Notes under the pieces: generated by a model
Told to the model about the DNA's origin: nothing
Databases searched by the model: none
What the model saw: only the letters and a program-made list of their open reading frames with translations
Shown: positions 17,089 through 24,608 of the stretch, one piece after another
Layout of the letters: each line of letters starts with the position of its first letter
How positions within the stretch are numbered: the stretch's first letter is position 1
Source of the DNA: Flagellimonas pelagia
GTDB lineage: Bacteria > Bacteroidota > Bacteroidia > Flavobacteriales > Flavobacteriaceae
DNA: 64,000 bases
Direction of reading: 5' to 3'
Assembly: GCF_003584135.1 (NCBI RefSeq)
Contig: NZ_QXFI01000013.1
Location: forward strand, 1-64,000
Position numbers and translations under genes: made by a program

Positions 17089-17812
17089 TTTCAAGAATAT
17101 ATTGTTCCAATTGTTTTAAACTGATTCTATTTTCATAAATGGCCTTGCCAATTATGGTGCCCTCACAACCAATTTCAGCCAGTTTTGGGAGTTCGTCAAA
17201 GGTGGAAATACCTCCACTGGCAATCAATTTCAAACCCGATTCGGTTTGGGACAGAATCTTTCTGTATAAATCGAAAGAAGGTCCTTGTAACATCCCATCT
17301 TTGCTAATATCAGTACAAATGACATACTGAATGCCTTCCCTCTGATAGTTCTGTATAAAAGGTATTAATTCCTGTTCGGATTCTTCCAACCAACCTGAAA
17401 CCGCTACTTTTTCATTGTTGGCATCGGCTCCCAAAATGATTTTTTCTGCTCTATAAGTCTTTAACCATTCCAAGAAAATTTTCCTATCCTTCACGGCTAT
17501 ACTTCCCCCGGTAATTTGGGAAGCCCCACTTTCAAAGGCAATTTTTAGGTCTTCGTCCGATTTAAGACCTCCGCCAAAATCAATTTTAAGGCTGGTTTGG
17601 GAAGCAATGCTTTCCAAAACCTTATGGTTTACGATGTGCTTGGATTTTGCGCCATCCAGATCTACTAAATGAAGGTATTGAATGCCGTGTGCCTCAAATT
17701 GCTTTGCAACCTCCAAAGGATTTTCATTATAGATTTTTTTGGTCCCGTAATCCCCTTTGGAAAGTCGGACACATTTCCCTTCAATGATGTCTATGGCAGG
17801 AATCAATCTCAT
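17081..17812 (-). CDS. hisA: ProFAR isomerase
   Basis: Phosphoribosylformimino-5-aminoimidazole carboxamide ribotide isomerase, histidine step 4. The 243-residue (beta/alpha)8 barrel begins [17 protein letters not shown] with the catalytic Asp and shows [12 protein letters not shown] and [12 protein letters not shown] with the second catalytic Asp. It is homologous to hisF, located two genes downstream. The length is normal and the gap to the upstream GNAT gene is 3 bases. Confidence 0.97.
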   Translation of the reverse strand: MRLIPAIDIIEGKCVRLSKGDYGTKKIYNENPLEVAKQFEAHGIQYLHLVDLDGAKSKHIVNHKVLESIASQTSLKIDFGGGLKSDEDLKIAFESGASQITGGSIAVKDRKIFLEWLKTYRAEKIILGADANNEKVAVSGWLEESEQELIPFIQNYQREGIQYVICTDISKDGMLQGPSFDLYRKILSQTESGLKLIASGGISTFDELPKLAEIGCEGTIIGKAIYENRISLKQLEQYILENG

Positions 17813-17815
17813 ACG

Positions 17816-18232
17816 TTAATCATATTTGGCTCGGTCAATAGCTAACCACATTTCTGAATCCCCTACTCTTTTAAATCCGAATGCTTCATAAAAACTATGA
17901 GAATCCTTCGTCTTTAAGGCTACCGTTTTAACTGTTTGAATATCTGTTCGTTCCAAAATGTGTTTCACCAACATTTTACCCAATCCTTTGCCTTTATAGG
18001 GGTCGAATATGACCACATCCATAATATAAGCGAATATCAAGGAATCTGTCAATAATCTGGCAAAACCAACTTGTTCATCCTTATCGGAATAAACACCAAA
18101 ACAGACGCATTTGTCAATGGTCATCAAGGTTTGGTCCATAGTCCTGCCACCACCCCAATAGGTAGCGGTGACTTCCTTGTGAATCTTTGGAACATCCAAT
18201 TTTGTTCTGTCCTCGGAAATATAAAATTCCAT
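17816..18232 (-). CDS. GNAT-family N-acetyltransferase (within his operon)
   Basis: A 138-residue single-domain GNAT. The acetyl-CoA pyrophosphate-binding loop is DPYKGKGLGKMLVKHILER; a C-terminal SHSFYEAFGFKRVG is the usual beta6-beta7 segment. The start follows the hisH stop directly (TAAATG) and the gene ends 3 bases before hisA, so it is fully embedded in the operon. The substrate is unknown. Its neighbours do not need an acetyltransferase, so it may be a passenger or may modify a pathway side product. Confidence 0.88.
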   Translation of the reverse strand: MEFYISEDRTKLDVPKIHKEVTATYWGGGRTMDQTLMTIDKCVCFGVYSDKDEQVGFARLLTDSLIFAYIMDVVIFDPYKGKGLGKMLVKHILERTDIQTVKTVALKTKDSHSFYEAFGFKRVGDSEMWLAIDRAKYD

Positions 18233-18817
18233 TTAAATGAGGGTTAAAAAATTATTTAAAATGGCACTTCCCACATCACTGCTCTTTTCTGGGTGAAACT
18301 GAACCCCATAAAAATTATCTTTTTGAAGGGCAGCACTGTAGTCCAATCCATATTCAGAAGTTGCAATGGTTTCCTTGCCCTTTGGGGCATAAAAACTGTG
18401 CACCAAATAGATATAGGACTTATCTGGAATACCCTTGAACAAATCTGTTTTTAAATCCGTGATCTGGTTCCAGCCGATTTGCGGCACTTTTACTCGGTTT
18501 GAAAATTTCTTCACATCTAGGTCAAAAATCCCAAGTCCACTTGTATTTCCCTCTTCTGATGAATGGCACATAAGCTGCATGCCCAGACAAATGCCCAAAA
18601 CCGGTTGCTCCAATTCCGGGATGAGGGTATCCAATCCACTGGATCTCAATTTTGCCATGGCTGAACTGGCCTCTCCTACACCAGGGAAAATCACCTTGTC
18701 CGCTTCTTGGATTTCTTTGGCATCATGGGACAACACCGCATCATAACCCAACCGTTTCATGGCAAAAATGATACTTTGGATATTCCCCGCACCGTAGTCG
18801 ATAATCACTATTTTCAT
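18233..18817 (-). CDS. hisH: Imidazole glycerol phosphate synthase, glutamine amidotransferase subunit
   Basis: It releases ammonia from glutamine for HisF. The 194-residue class I amidotransferase shows IIDYGAGNIQSI at the N-terminus, the nucleophile in LGICLGMQLM (about residue 77), and the catalytic His-Glu in QFHPEKSS (about 178-180). The start overlaps the hisB stop by one base (TAATG). The length is normal. Confidence 0.97.
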   Translation of the reverse strand: MKIVIIDYGAGNIQSIIFAMKRLGYDAVLSHDAKEIQEADKVIFPGVGEASSAMAKLRSSGLDTLIPELEQPVLGICLGMQLMCHSSEEGNTSGLGIFDLDVKKFSNRVKVPQIGWNQITDLKTDLFKGIPDKSYIYLVHSFYAPKGKETIATSEYGLDYSAALQKDNFYGVQFHPEKSSDVGSAILNNFLTLI

Positions 18818-19953
18818 TACAGCATTCCCTTTGTTGATGGCAAAACCATTTTTTCCACATCCCGTTTTACCGCCATTTTGATGGATTTTGCAAATGCCTT
18901 GAAAATAGCTTCAATTTTATGATGCTCATTGGTGCCTTCTGCCTTGATGTTCAAATTGGCCTTGGCCCCATCAGAGAACGATTTGAAGAAATGTAAAAAC
19001 ATTTCTGTAGGCATTTCACCAATTTTTTCCCTTTTGAACTCCGCATCCCAAACCAGCCAGTTCCTTCCTCCAAAATCTATGGCTACTTGAGCTAAACAAT
19101 CATCCATGGGCAAACAAAACCCGTAGCGTTCAATGCCCAATTTGTTACCTAAAGCTTTGGAAAACACTTCGCCCAAAGCAATGGCGGTATCCTCAATGGT
19201 ATGGTGTTCGTCTACCTCCAGATCGCCATCGACTTTTATGGTAAGATCCATTTGTCCGTGACGGGCCAATTGGTCCAACATGTGATCAAAAAAGGCCAAT
19301 CCGGTTTTGATGTCGCTTTTCCCGGTACCGTCCAAATTTAACTTGATTAGGATATCTGTTTCGTTGGTTTTTCTACAGATTTCAGCAACACGATTTTCCA
19401 GTTTCAAAAACTCATAAATCTTTTCCCAATCATTGCTTTCCAAGGCAATGTAGGAACCCAGTTCTTCTCGTTTCACCGTGATTTCTCCGGTTCCCAAATG
19501 GGTTTCATCATTGATATAGATGCCTTTTGCCCCAAGGTTTTTGGCCAATTCCACATCGGTCAATCGGTCACCGATCACAAAAGAGTTGGCAAGATCGTAC
19601 TCTTCCGAAAAATAGGATGTGAGCATTCCGGTTCCCGGTTTTCGGGTCGGGGCATTATCCTTCGCAAAAGTTTTGTCGATAAAGACATTATCGAAAACAA
19701 CACCTTCAGCTTCAAATGTGTTGACAATGAAATTATGTACGGGCCAAAACGTGTTCTCGGGAAAAATGTCGGTTCCCAAACCATCTTGATTGGTTATCAT
19801 CACCAGTTCATAATCCAATTCCTTCGCAATTTTCCCCAAATAGGTGAAAGCCTTTGGATAGAAGATCAATTTTTCAAAAGAATCAATTTGTTCATCAATG
19901 GTTTCCTTAATAATGGTTCCATCACGATCAATGAATAGTACTTTTTTGCCCAT
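18817..19953 (-). CDS. hisB: Bifunctional histidinol-phosphatase / imidazoleglycerol-phosphate dehydratase
   Basis: The 378 residues are an N-terminal HAD-type histidinol phosphatase (FIDRDGT with D9 and D11; [18 protein letters not shown]) and, from about 185, an IGPD domain ([44 protein letters not shown]) with the manganese-binding histidines. The fused form is shared by gammaproteobacteria and Bacteroidota. It performs steps 6 and 8. It lies between hisC (2-base gap) and hisH (1-base overlap). Confidence 0.96.
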   Translation of the reverse strand: MGKKVLFIDRDGTIIKETIDEQIDSFEKLIFYPKAFTYLGKIAKELDYELVMITNQDGLGTDIFPENTFWPVHNFIVNTFEAEGVVFDNVFIDKTFAKDNAPTRKPGTGMLTSYFSEEYDLANSFVIGDRLTDVELAKNLGAKGIYINDETHLGTGEITVKREELGSYIALESNDWEKIYEFLKLENRVAEICRKTNETDILIKLNLDGTGKSDIKTGLAFFDHMLDQLARHGQMDLTIKVDGDLEVDEHHTIEDTAIALGEVFSKALGNKLGIERYGFCLPMDDCLAQVAIDFGGRNWLVWDAEFKREKIGEMPTEMFLHFFKSFSDGAKANLNIKAEGTNEHHKIEAIFKAFAKSIKMAVKRDVEKMVLPSTKGML

Positions 19954-19955
19954 GT

Positions 19956-21002
19956 TTATAGTTGCTTTAAAATGGCTATCAATGCTTTGTTTTCAGTTGG
20001 TGTCCCTACCGTAAACCTTAAGGTGTTCTCACATAGAGGTTGGGTGCTGCGGTTTCGCACCACCACATGTTTCTCGAGTAATTGCTGATAACGCTTATCG
20101 GCATTATCTACCTTGGCGAGTACAAAATTGGCATCCGAGGGGAATAACTTTTCCACAAAATCTAAGTTTTGTAAAGCTTGCTCCAGATTTGCACGTTCTT
20201 CCAAAATTTGAACCACTTCCTGTTGTACCGCATCCTCGTTCAAAACCCGTTGCAAAGCTTTTTGTTGGGTCAATTGGTTGACATTATAAGGTGGTTTGAT
20301 CTTATTCAAAATGGAAATAATCGCTTCCGAAGCATAACAAATACCTAACCGGATTCCCGCCAAACCATAGGCTTTGGACAAGGTTTGGGTAACAATTAAA
20401 TTTGGGTATTTTTTCAAGCTATTCAACCAACTTTCTTGGCCTGAAAAATCAATATAGGCCTCGTCAATGACCACCAATCCGTTGAAGGATTCCAAAAGCT
20501 TTTCAATGCCTTCCTTTTTAAAGGAATTCCCTGTAGGATTATTGGGTGAGCAAATAAAAATCAGTTTGGTTTGTCTATCCACGGCATTCAAAATTACTGG
20601 GACATCCGGTTCAAAATCGGTAGTCAACATAACTTCCCTATTTTCCACGGCATTGATTCCTGCCAATACTTTGTACATGCCATATGTAGGTGGTAGGGTG
20701 ATCACATTGTCTTGATTCGGTTCACAGAATGCCCTATAAATCAAATCCAAAACCTCGTCGCTGCCATTGCCTAAAAGCATGTTGGTTTCTGATACCCCTT
20801 TCTGTTCTGCAAGAACCGCTTTCAAGCTTCTTTGGTATGGGTCCGGATATCGGTTGACCCCATTATCAAAGGGATTTTCGTTGGCATCCAAAAAAATCAT
20901 GGTGGACCCATCGGAAACATATTCATCCCGTGCCGAAGAATATGGTTTTAGGGCTTTTACAGAATCCCTAACTATGCTATTTATGTTGAAGGTTTGTGTC
21001 AT
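19956..21002 (-). CDS. hisC: Histidinol-phosphate aminotransferase
   Basis: A PLP-dependent fold-type I aminotransferase of 348 residues, histidine step 7. The PLP lysine is in [34 protein letters not shown] and LRFTVGT are the other family motifs. The ATG overlaps the hisD stop by 4 bases. Confidence 0.96.
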   Translation of the reverse strand: MTQTFNINSIVRDSVKALKPYSSARDEYVSDGSTMIFLDANENPFDNGVNRYPDPYQRSLKAVLAEQKGVSETNMLLGNGSDEVLDLIYRAFCEPNQDNVITLPPTYGMYKVLAGINAVENREVMLTTDFEPDVPVILNAVDRQTKLIFICSPNNPTGNSFKKEGIEKLLESFNGLVVIDEAYIDFSGQESWLNSLKKYPNLIVTQTLSKAYGLAGIRLGICYASEAIISILNKIKPPYNVNQLTQQKALQRVLNEDAVQQEVVQILEERANLEQALQNLDFVEKLFPSDANFVLAKVDNADKRYQQLLEKHVVVRNRSTQPLCENTLRFTVGTPTENKALIAILKQL

Positions 21003-22282
21003 TTCAAACTTTTTAAACGAAGTGTCACTGCATTTTTATGGGCCTGCAAACCTTCGGCCTCTGCCATCCATTCTATGGAAGGGCCAATGGCTTCCATTCC
21101 CTCTTTGGATATTTTTTGAAAGGTCATGCTCTTCGTGAAACTGGCCAGGTTCACACCACTATACTGTTTGGCATAGCCATTAGTGGGCAGTGTATGGTTC
21201 GTCCCTGAAGCATAATCCCCAGCACTTTCAGGAGTATAATTGCCAATGAATACAGAACCGGCGTTTTGTATCCGTTGAAGGTAAAACGCCTCATTTTTCA
21301 CACAGACAATAAAATGTTCTGGGCCATATTCATTAATTAAATCCATGGCCGATTCATCATCTTTTACCAAGATCAACTTGCTATTCTCAATAGATTTTTC
21401 TGCAGTGGCTGCTCTGGGCAATACTTTTATTTGAGATTCGATTTCCTTTTCAACAGCATTCATCAATTTTTCGGATGTGGAAACCAAGATCACTTGACTG
21501 TCAACCCCATGCTCTGCTTGGCTCAACAAATCCGAGGCGACAAAAGCGGCATTGGCAGAATCATCAGCTACAACGAGAAGCTCACTTGGTCCGGCCGGCA
21601 TGTCGATAGCAATTCCATATTTTGTTGCTAATTGCTTGGCAACCGTTACAAATTGGTTACCGGGTCCGAATATCTTATACACATTGGGTATGGTATCCGT
21701 TCCAAAGGTCATCCCAGCAATAGCTTGAATACCCCCTACTTTGAAAATTTTGGTTACCCCGCAAAGTTGAGCGGCGAACAAAATGGTCGGGTTTACGTTA
21801 CCTTTTTTATCTGGTGGCGTGCACAAAATAATTTCCTCACAACCCGCCAGTTTTGCCGGAATAGCCAGCATTAAAATGGTCGAGAATAAGGGAGCCGTGC
21901 CTCCTGGAATGTAAAGTCCCACTTTTTGGATGGGCCTTTTTTCTTGCCAACACAACACCCCTGGCATCGTTTCCATTTCTACTTTGGCCGTTTTCTGGGC
22001 GGCATGGAATTTTTCAATGTTGGATTTTGCCAAGGAAATGGCCTTTTTCAAATCGTTCGAAACCGAATCGACCGCTGTTTGAATTTCCTCGTCAGTCACC
22101 AAAAGAGAATCCAATTGCACATGGTCAAACTGGTCTGTATACTTTTTGATGGCCAAGTCCCCTCCTTTTTGAACCGCTTCAAAAATGGCCTCCACTGTTT
22201 TCTCTATGTCGGCAACCGTTTGGGTAGGTCGTTTGAGAATCTCTCCCCAATCCTGTCTATTTGGATAATAAATCTTGTTCAT
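20999..22282 (-). CDS. hisD: Histidinol dehydrogenase
   Basis: A zinc-dependent NAD enzyme that oxidises histidinol to histidine in two steps. The 427 residues are the normal length. Visible motifs are VGLYIPGGTAPLFSTILM, GPGNQFVTVAK, DMPAGPSELLV, DLLSQAEHGVDSQ (zinc ligands Gln and His) and GDYASGTNHTLPT with the catalytic Glu/His region nearby. It starts 1 base after the upstream GNAT stop and overlaps hisC by 4 bases. Confidence 0.97.
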   Translation of the reverse strand: MNKIYYPNRQDWGEILKRPTQTVADIEKTVEAIFEAVQKGGDLAIKKYTDQFDHVQLDSLLVTDEEIQTAVDSVSNDLKKAISLAKSNIEKFHAAQKTAKVEMETMPGVLCWQEKRPIQKVGLYIPGGTAPLFSTILMLAIPAKLAGCEEIILCTPPDKKGNVNPTILFAAQLCGVTKIFKVGGIQAIAGMTFGTDTIPNVYKIFGPGNQFVTVAKQLATKYGIAIDMPAGPSELLVVADDSANAAFVASDLLSQAEHGVDSQVILVSTSEKLMNAVEKEIESQIKVLPRAATAEKSIENSKLILVKDDESAMDLINEYGPEHFIVCVKNEAFYLQRIQNAGSVFIGNYTPESAGDYASGTNHTLPTNGYAKQYSGVNLASFTKSMTFQKISKEGMEAIGPSIEWMAEAEGLQAHKNAVTLRLKSLK

Positions 22283-22283
22283 T

Positions 22284-22715
22284 TCAATATATTTTGATCA
22301 AGTGTATGCCCAAGGCTTCATATCCTTGATTCTCCCAGAATTTTTTGCCTCTTACATTTTTGGCATAGCAATTCACTTCGGCACGATCACAACCAATTTC
22401 TTTAGCATAGTCGTTTAAGAAATTCAGCATTAGTTCACCTATACCTTTTCCTTGATATTGAGGTGAAATGATAACATTATCAGGCTCCACGTGTTTACCG
22501 GAATATAATTTGTTCAATACCCAAACCCCGCAAATGCCTATCAATTCTTCTTGGTCGTACACCCCGATGCATTTGTACCCCATCGGAATCATTTCATTCA
22601 ATCGAGCTTGTAGCACATCCATGGGAATGGTTTCCCTGTTCAGGATATAGGCCAGCGGAAGGATGCTGTTGAGCTTTTCCGTTGGTATCCATTTTATGGT
22701 GAATTGAGGTTCCAT
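22284..22715 (-). CDS. GNAT-family N-acetyltransferase (between hisG and hisD)
   Basis: A 143-residue GNAT. The acetyl-CoA loop is SPQYQGKGIGELMLNFL; a later stretch is AEVNCYAKNVRGKKFWENQGYEALG. It lies 6 bases after hisG and 1 base before hisD, so it is co-transcribed. It differs clearly from the other embedded GNAT (17816-18232), so this is not a recent duplication. The substrate is unknown. Confidence 0.87.
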   Translation of the reverse strand: MEPQFTIKWIPTEKLNSILPLAYILNRETIPMDVLQARLNEMIPMGYKCIGVYDQEELIGICGVWVLNKLYSGKHVEPDNVIISPQYQGKGIGELMLNFLNDYAKEIGCDRAEVNCYAKNVRGKKFWENQGYEALGIHLIKIY

Positions 22716-22721
22716 TGTTAT

Positions 22722-23579
22722 TTACATTACCATTTTTTCGATAGGACAAACCAAAATTCCCTCTGCCCCAGCCTGTTTCAAGGCATCGATCACTTCCCAA
22801 AAAGTGTCCCTTTTGATGACGGAGTGCACGGAACTCCACCCTTCTTCCGCCAAAGGCAAAACAGTGGGGCTTCGCATCCCTGGCAAAATGGAAATGATCT
22901 CATCCAATTTGTCATTTGGGGCATTCAATAAAATGTATTTGTTCTGTCTTGCCTGAAGTACCGATTGTATCCTGAATTGGATTTTCTTCAGGATTTCCCT
23001 TCGTTCTTCGGAAATCTTTGGGGAAACGGCCAAAACCGCTTCACTTTTTAAAATCACTTCTACTTCCTTCAAATTGTTTTTGAACAAAGTGCTTCCGCTT
23101 GATACAATATCACAGATACCGTATGCCAAACCGATGTTCGGTGCAATTTCCACGGAACCATTGATCAAGTGCAGATCAGCGGTAACGCCTTTGGATTTCA
23201 GGTATTCGTTCACAGTATTGGGATAGGAAGTGGCAATTTTCTTGCCTTCAAAATCTTTCACGGAATTATACTTTGCCCCCTTTGGAACAGCCAGTGAAAC
23301 GCGGCATTTGGAGAAATTCAACTTTTCAGCCACGGCAATGTCCTTGCCTTTTTCAACCAAAACGTTATCGCCGATGATGGCAATATCCACTACCCCGTCC
23401 CTTAAATATTGGGGAATATCGCCATTACGAAGATAGAAAACCTCCAAAGGAAAGTTGGCAGCCGTTGCCTTGAGTTGGTCCTTTCCATTGTCAATGGAAA
23501 TACCACAATCCTTTAGGATCTGAAGGGAGTCTTCATTTAACCGACCGCTCTTTTGTACAGCAATCCGAATTTTTGTCAT
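22722..23579 (-). CDS. hisG: ATP phosphoribosyltransferase, long form
   Basis: It catalyses the committed step of histidine synthesis, ATP plus PRPP to PR-ATP. The 285 residues include the C-terminal regulatory domain of the long, hexameric, histidine-feedback form, so no HisZ is needed. Motifs: RIAVQKSGRLNEDS at the N-terminus, GVVDIAIIGDNVLVEKG, and VEIAPNIGLAYGICDIVSSG for PRPP binding. I start at the ATG at 23579, not the 23624 extension, because the latter would run back into the attenuator hairpin. It is the first structural gene after the leader. Confidence 0.96.
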   Translation of the reverse strand: MTKIRIAVQKSGRLNEDSLQILKDCGISIDNGKDQLKATAANFPLEVFYLRNGDIPQYLRDGVVDIAIIGDNVLVEKGKDIAVAEKLNFSKCRVSLAVPKGAKYNSVKDFEGKKIATSYPNTVNEYLKSKGVTADLHLINGSVEIAPNIGLAYGICDIVSSGSTLFKNNLKEVEVILKSEAVLAVSPKISEERREILKKIQFRIQSVLQARQNKYILLNAPNDKLDEIISILPGMRSPTVLPLAEEGWSSVHSVIKRDTFWEVIDALKQAGAEGILVCPIEKMVM

Positions 23580-23599
23580 GTCTTCAACTTTTGTGTTCG

Positions 23600-23633
23600 A
23601 AAAACCAAACGGGTACAAAAACAAAACCCGCTT
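23600..23633 (-). promoter_or_regulatory. Alternative downstream hairpin in the his attenuator
   Basis: The 9-base ACCCGTTTG of the terminator 5' arm is repeated on the minus strand at 23614-23606. The terminator 3' arm can therefore pair either upstream or with this downstream copy, again followed by five T residues. It may be a second terminator or a competing fold. Confidence 0.4.
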
Positions 23634-23650
23634 GATTTCTCAAACGGGTT
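23618..23650 (-). terminator. Attenuator terminator of the his operon
   Basis: Minus-strand AACCCGUUUGA (23650-23640) and UCAAGCGGGUU (23635-23625) pair over 11 bases with one G-U around a GAAA tetraloop, then a T-rich run (TTTTGTTTTTG). It lies 30 bases after the leader peptide stop and 46 bases before hisG. Confidence 0.85.
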
Positions 23651-23680
23651 AGAATATATTTTATATACAACAATACATTT

Positions 23681-23737
23681 CTATCTCGCTTGAGGGCAAG
23701 TATAAAAATGGTGGTGATGTACGTTCTTATTTCTCAT
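23681..23737 (-). CDS. hisL: Histidine operon leader peptide
   Basis: An 18-residue ORF, MRNKNVHHHHFYTCPQAR, with four consecutive His codons (7-10), just upstream of an intrinsic terminator and hisG. A stop codon lies directly before its ATG, so the start is fixed. The segment CTCAAGCG in codons 15-17 (23694-23687) is complementary to CGTTTGAG of the terminator 5' arm (23646-23639), giving an 8-base-pair antiterminator. Ribosomes stalled on His codons leave this segment free, so the operon is read; translation to the stop masks it, so the terminator forms. Confidence 0.88.
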   Translation of the reverse strand: MRNKNVHHHHFYTCPQAR

Positions 23738-23744
23738 TACAGTT

Positions 23745-23772
23745 CAAATGTAGAACTTATTTTTTTATCAAA
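23745..23772 (-). promoter_or_regulatory. Probable promoter of the his operon
   Basis: Minus-strand TACATTTG (23752-23745) fits the Bacteroidota -7 consensus TAnnTTTG. A TTTG lies 16 bases upstream (23772-23769), slightly close for a -33 box. Transcription would begin within a few bases of the leader ATG at 23737. Confidence 0.5.
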
Positions 23773-23782
23773 AAAGGGGAAA

Positions 23783-24598
23783 TTAGTTATTTCCCAAAAT
23801 TAAAGGGAGTCCGTCATCACCCGATCCTACTACAACTACCTTGGCATTTGGGGACTGAGCCAGTTTTAAAGTAGCTTCAATACCCTTGTCCTGTAGAATT
23901 TTGTCAGTTAGGGATGCACTCAGGATTTTGTTGGCATCGGCCTTACCCTGAGCTTCTATTCTTTGGCGTTCTGCTTCTTTTTGAGCGGTCACTAACCTAA
24001 ACTCATATTCAAGGGATTCCTGTTCTTGTTTCAATTTACGCTCTATGGCTTCTTTGATAGTCGGGGGCAAGGTCACATCCCGGACCAAGATTTCATCCAA
24101 TACAATGTATTGATCGTCCACAATCTTTTTGGTCTCTTCAAATATTTCCCGTTGGATGGCATCCCGCTTGCTGGAATACAATTGTTCGGGGGTATATCGA
24201 CCCACCACACTTCTTGCGGCTGATCTTATGGTTGGAAGAATAATGCGCTCCACATAGTTTTCCCCAATTTTCTGATGTAGTTTCCCCAAATCGTCAAATG
24301 ATGGCTGGTACCAAGCAGAAGCATCCAGTTGAATGTCCAATCCATTGGAGGATAGCACCTTCATTTTTTCGAAAAGCTCTTGTTTACGTACTTCGTACAC
24401 ATAAACGCGGTTCCATGGGGCCACCAAATGAAAACCTTCACTCAAAGGTGGTTTGTCCGTGACCACACCTCCTCCAAAAGTTTTATAAAGCACGCCCGCC
24501 TCACCGGAACCAATGGTCACCGCTGATTTGGAAATGATAATGATCAAGAAAATTATAGCCGCTATTGCCGGCAAGGCAATTTTTGGTAATCTGTCCAT
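23783..24598 (-). CDS. Prohibitin-family (SPFH) membrane protein
   Basis: A 271-residue protein with an N-terminal membrane anchor (LPKIALPAIAAIIFLIIIIS) followed by the SPFH/Band 7 domain (about 27-200: GSGEAGVLYKTFGG, YEVRKQELFEKM, SAARSVVGRYTPEQLYSSKR) and a helical coiled coil rich in Glu/Gln/Arg (EQESLEYEFRLVTAQKEAERQRI). Prohibitins form large membrane rings that organise proteases or membrane domains. It ends a probable operon fabG-VWA-SPFH, 10 bases after the VWA gene. Confidence 0.9.
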   Translation of the reverse strand: MDRLPKIALPAIAAIIFLIIIISKSAVTIGSGEAGVLYKTFGGGVVTDKPPLSEGFHLVAPWNRVYVYEVRKQELFEKMKVLSSNGLDIQLDASAWYQPSFDDLGKLHQKIGENYVERIILPTIRSAARSVVGRYTPEQLYSSKRDAIQREIFEETKKIVDDQYIVLDEILVRDVTLPPTIKEAIERKLKQEQESLEYEFRLVTAQKEAERQRIEAQGKADANKILSASLTDKILQDKGIEATLKLAQSPNAKVVVVGSGDDGLPLILGNN

Positions 24599-24608
24599 AT
24601 ATGTGGTT

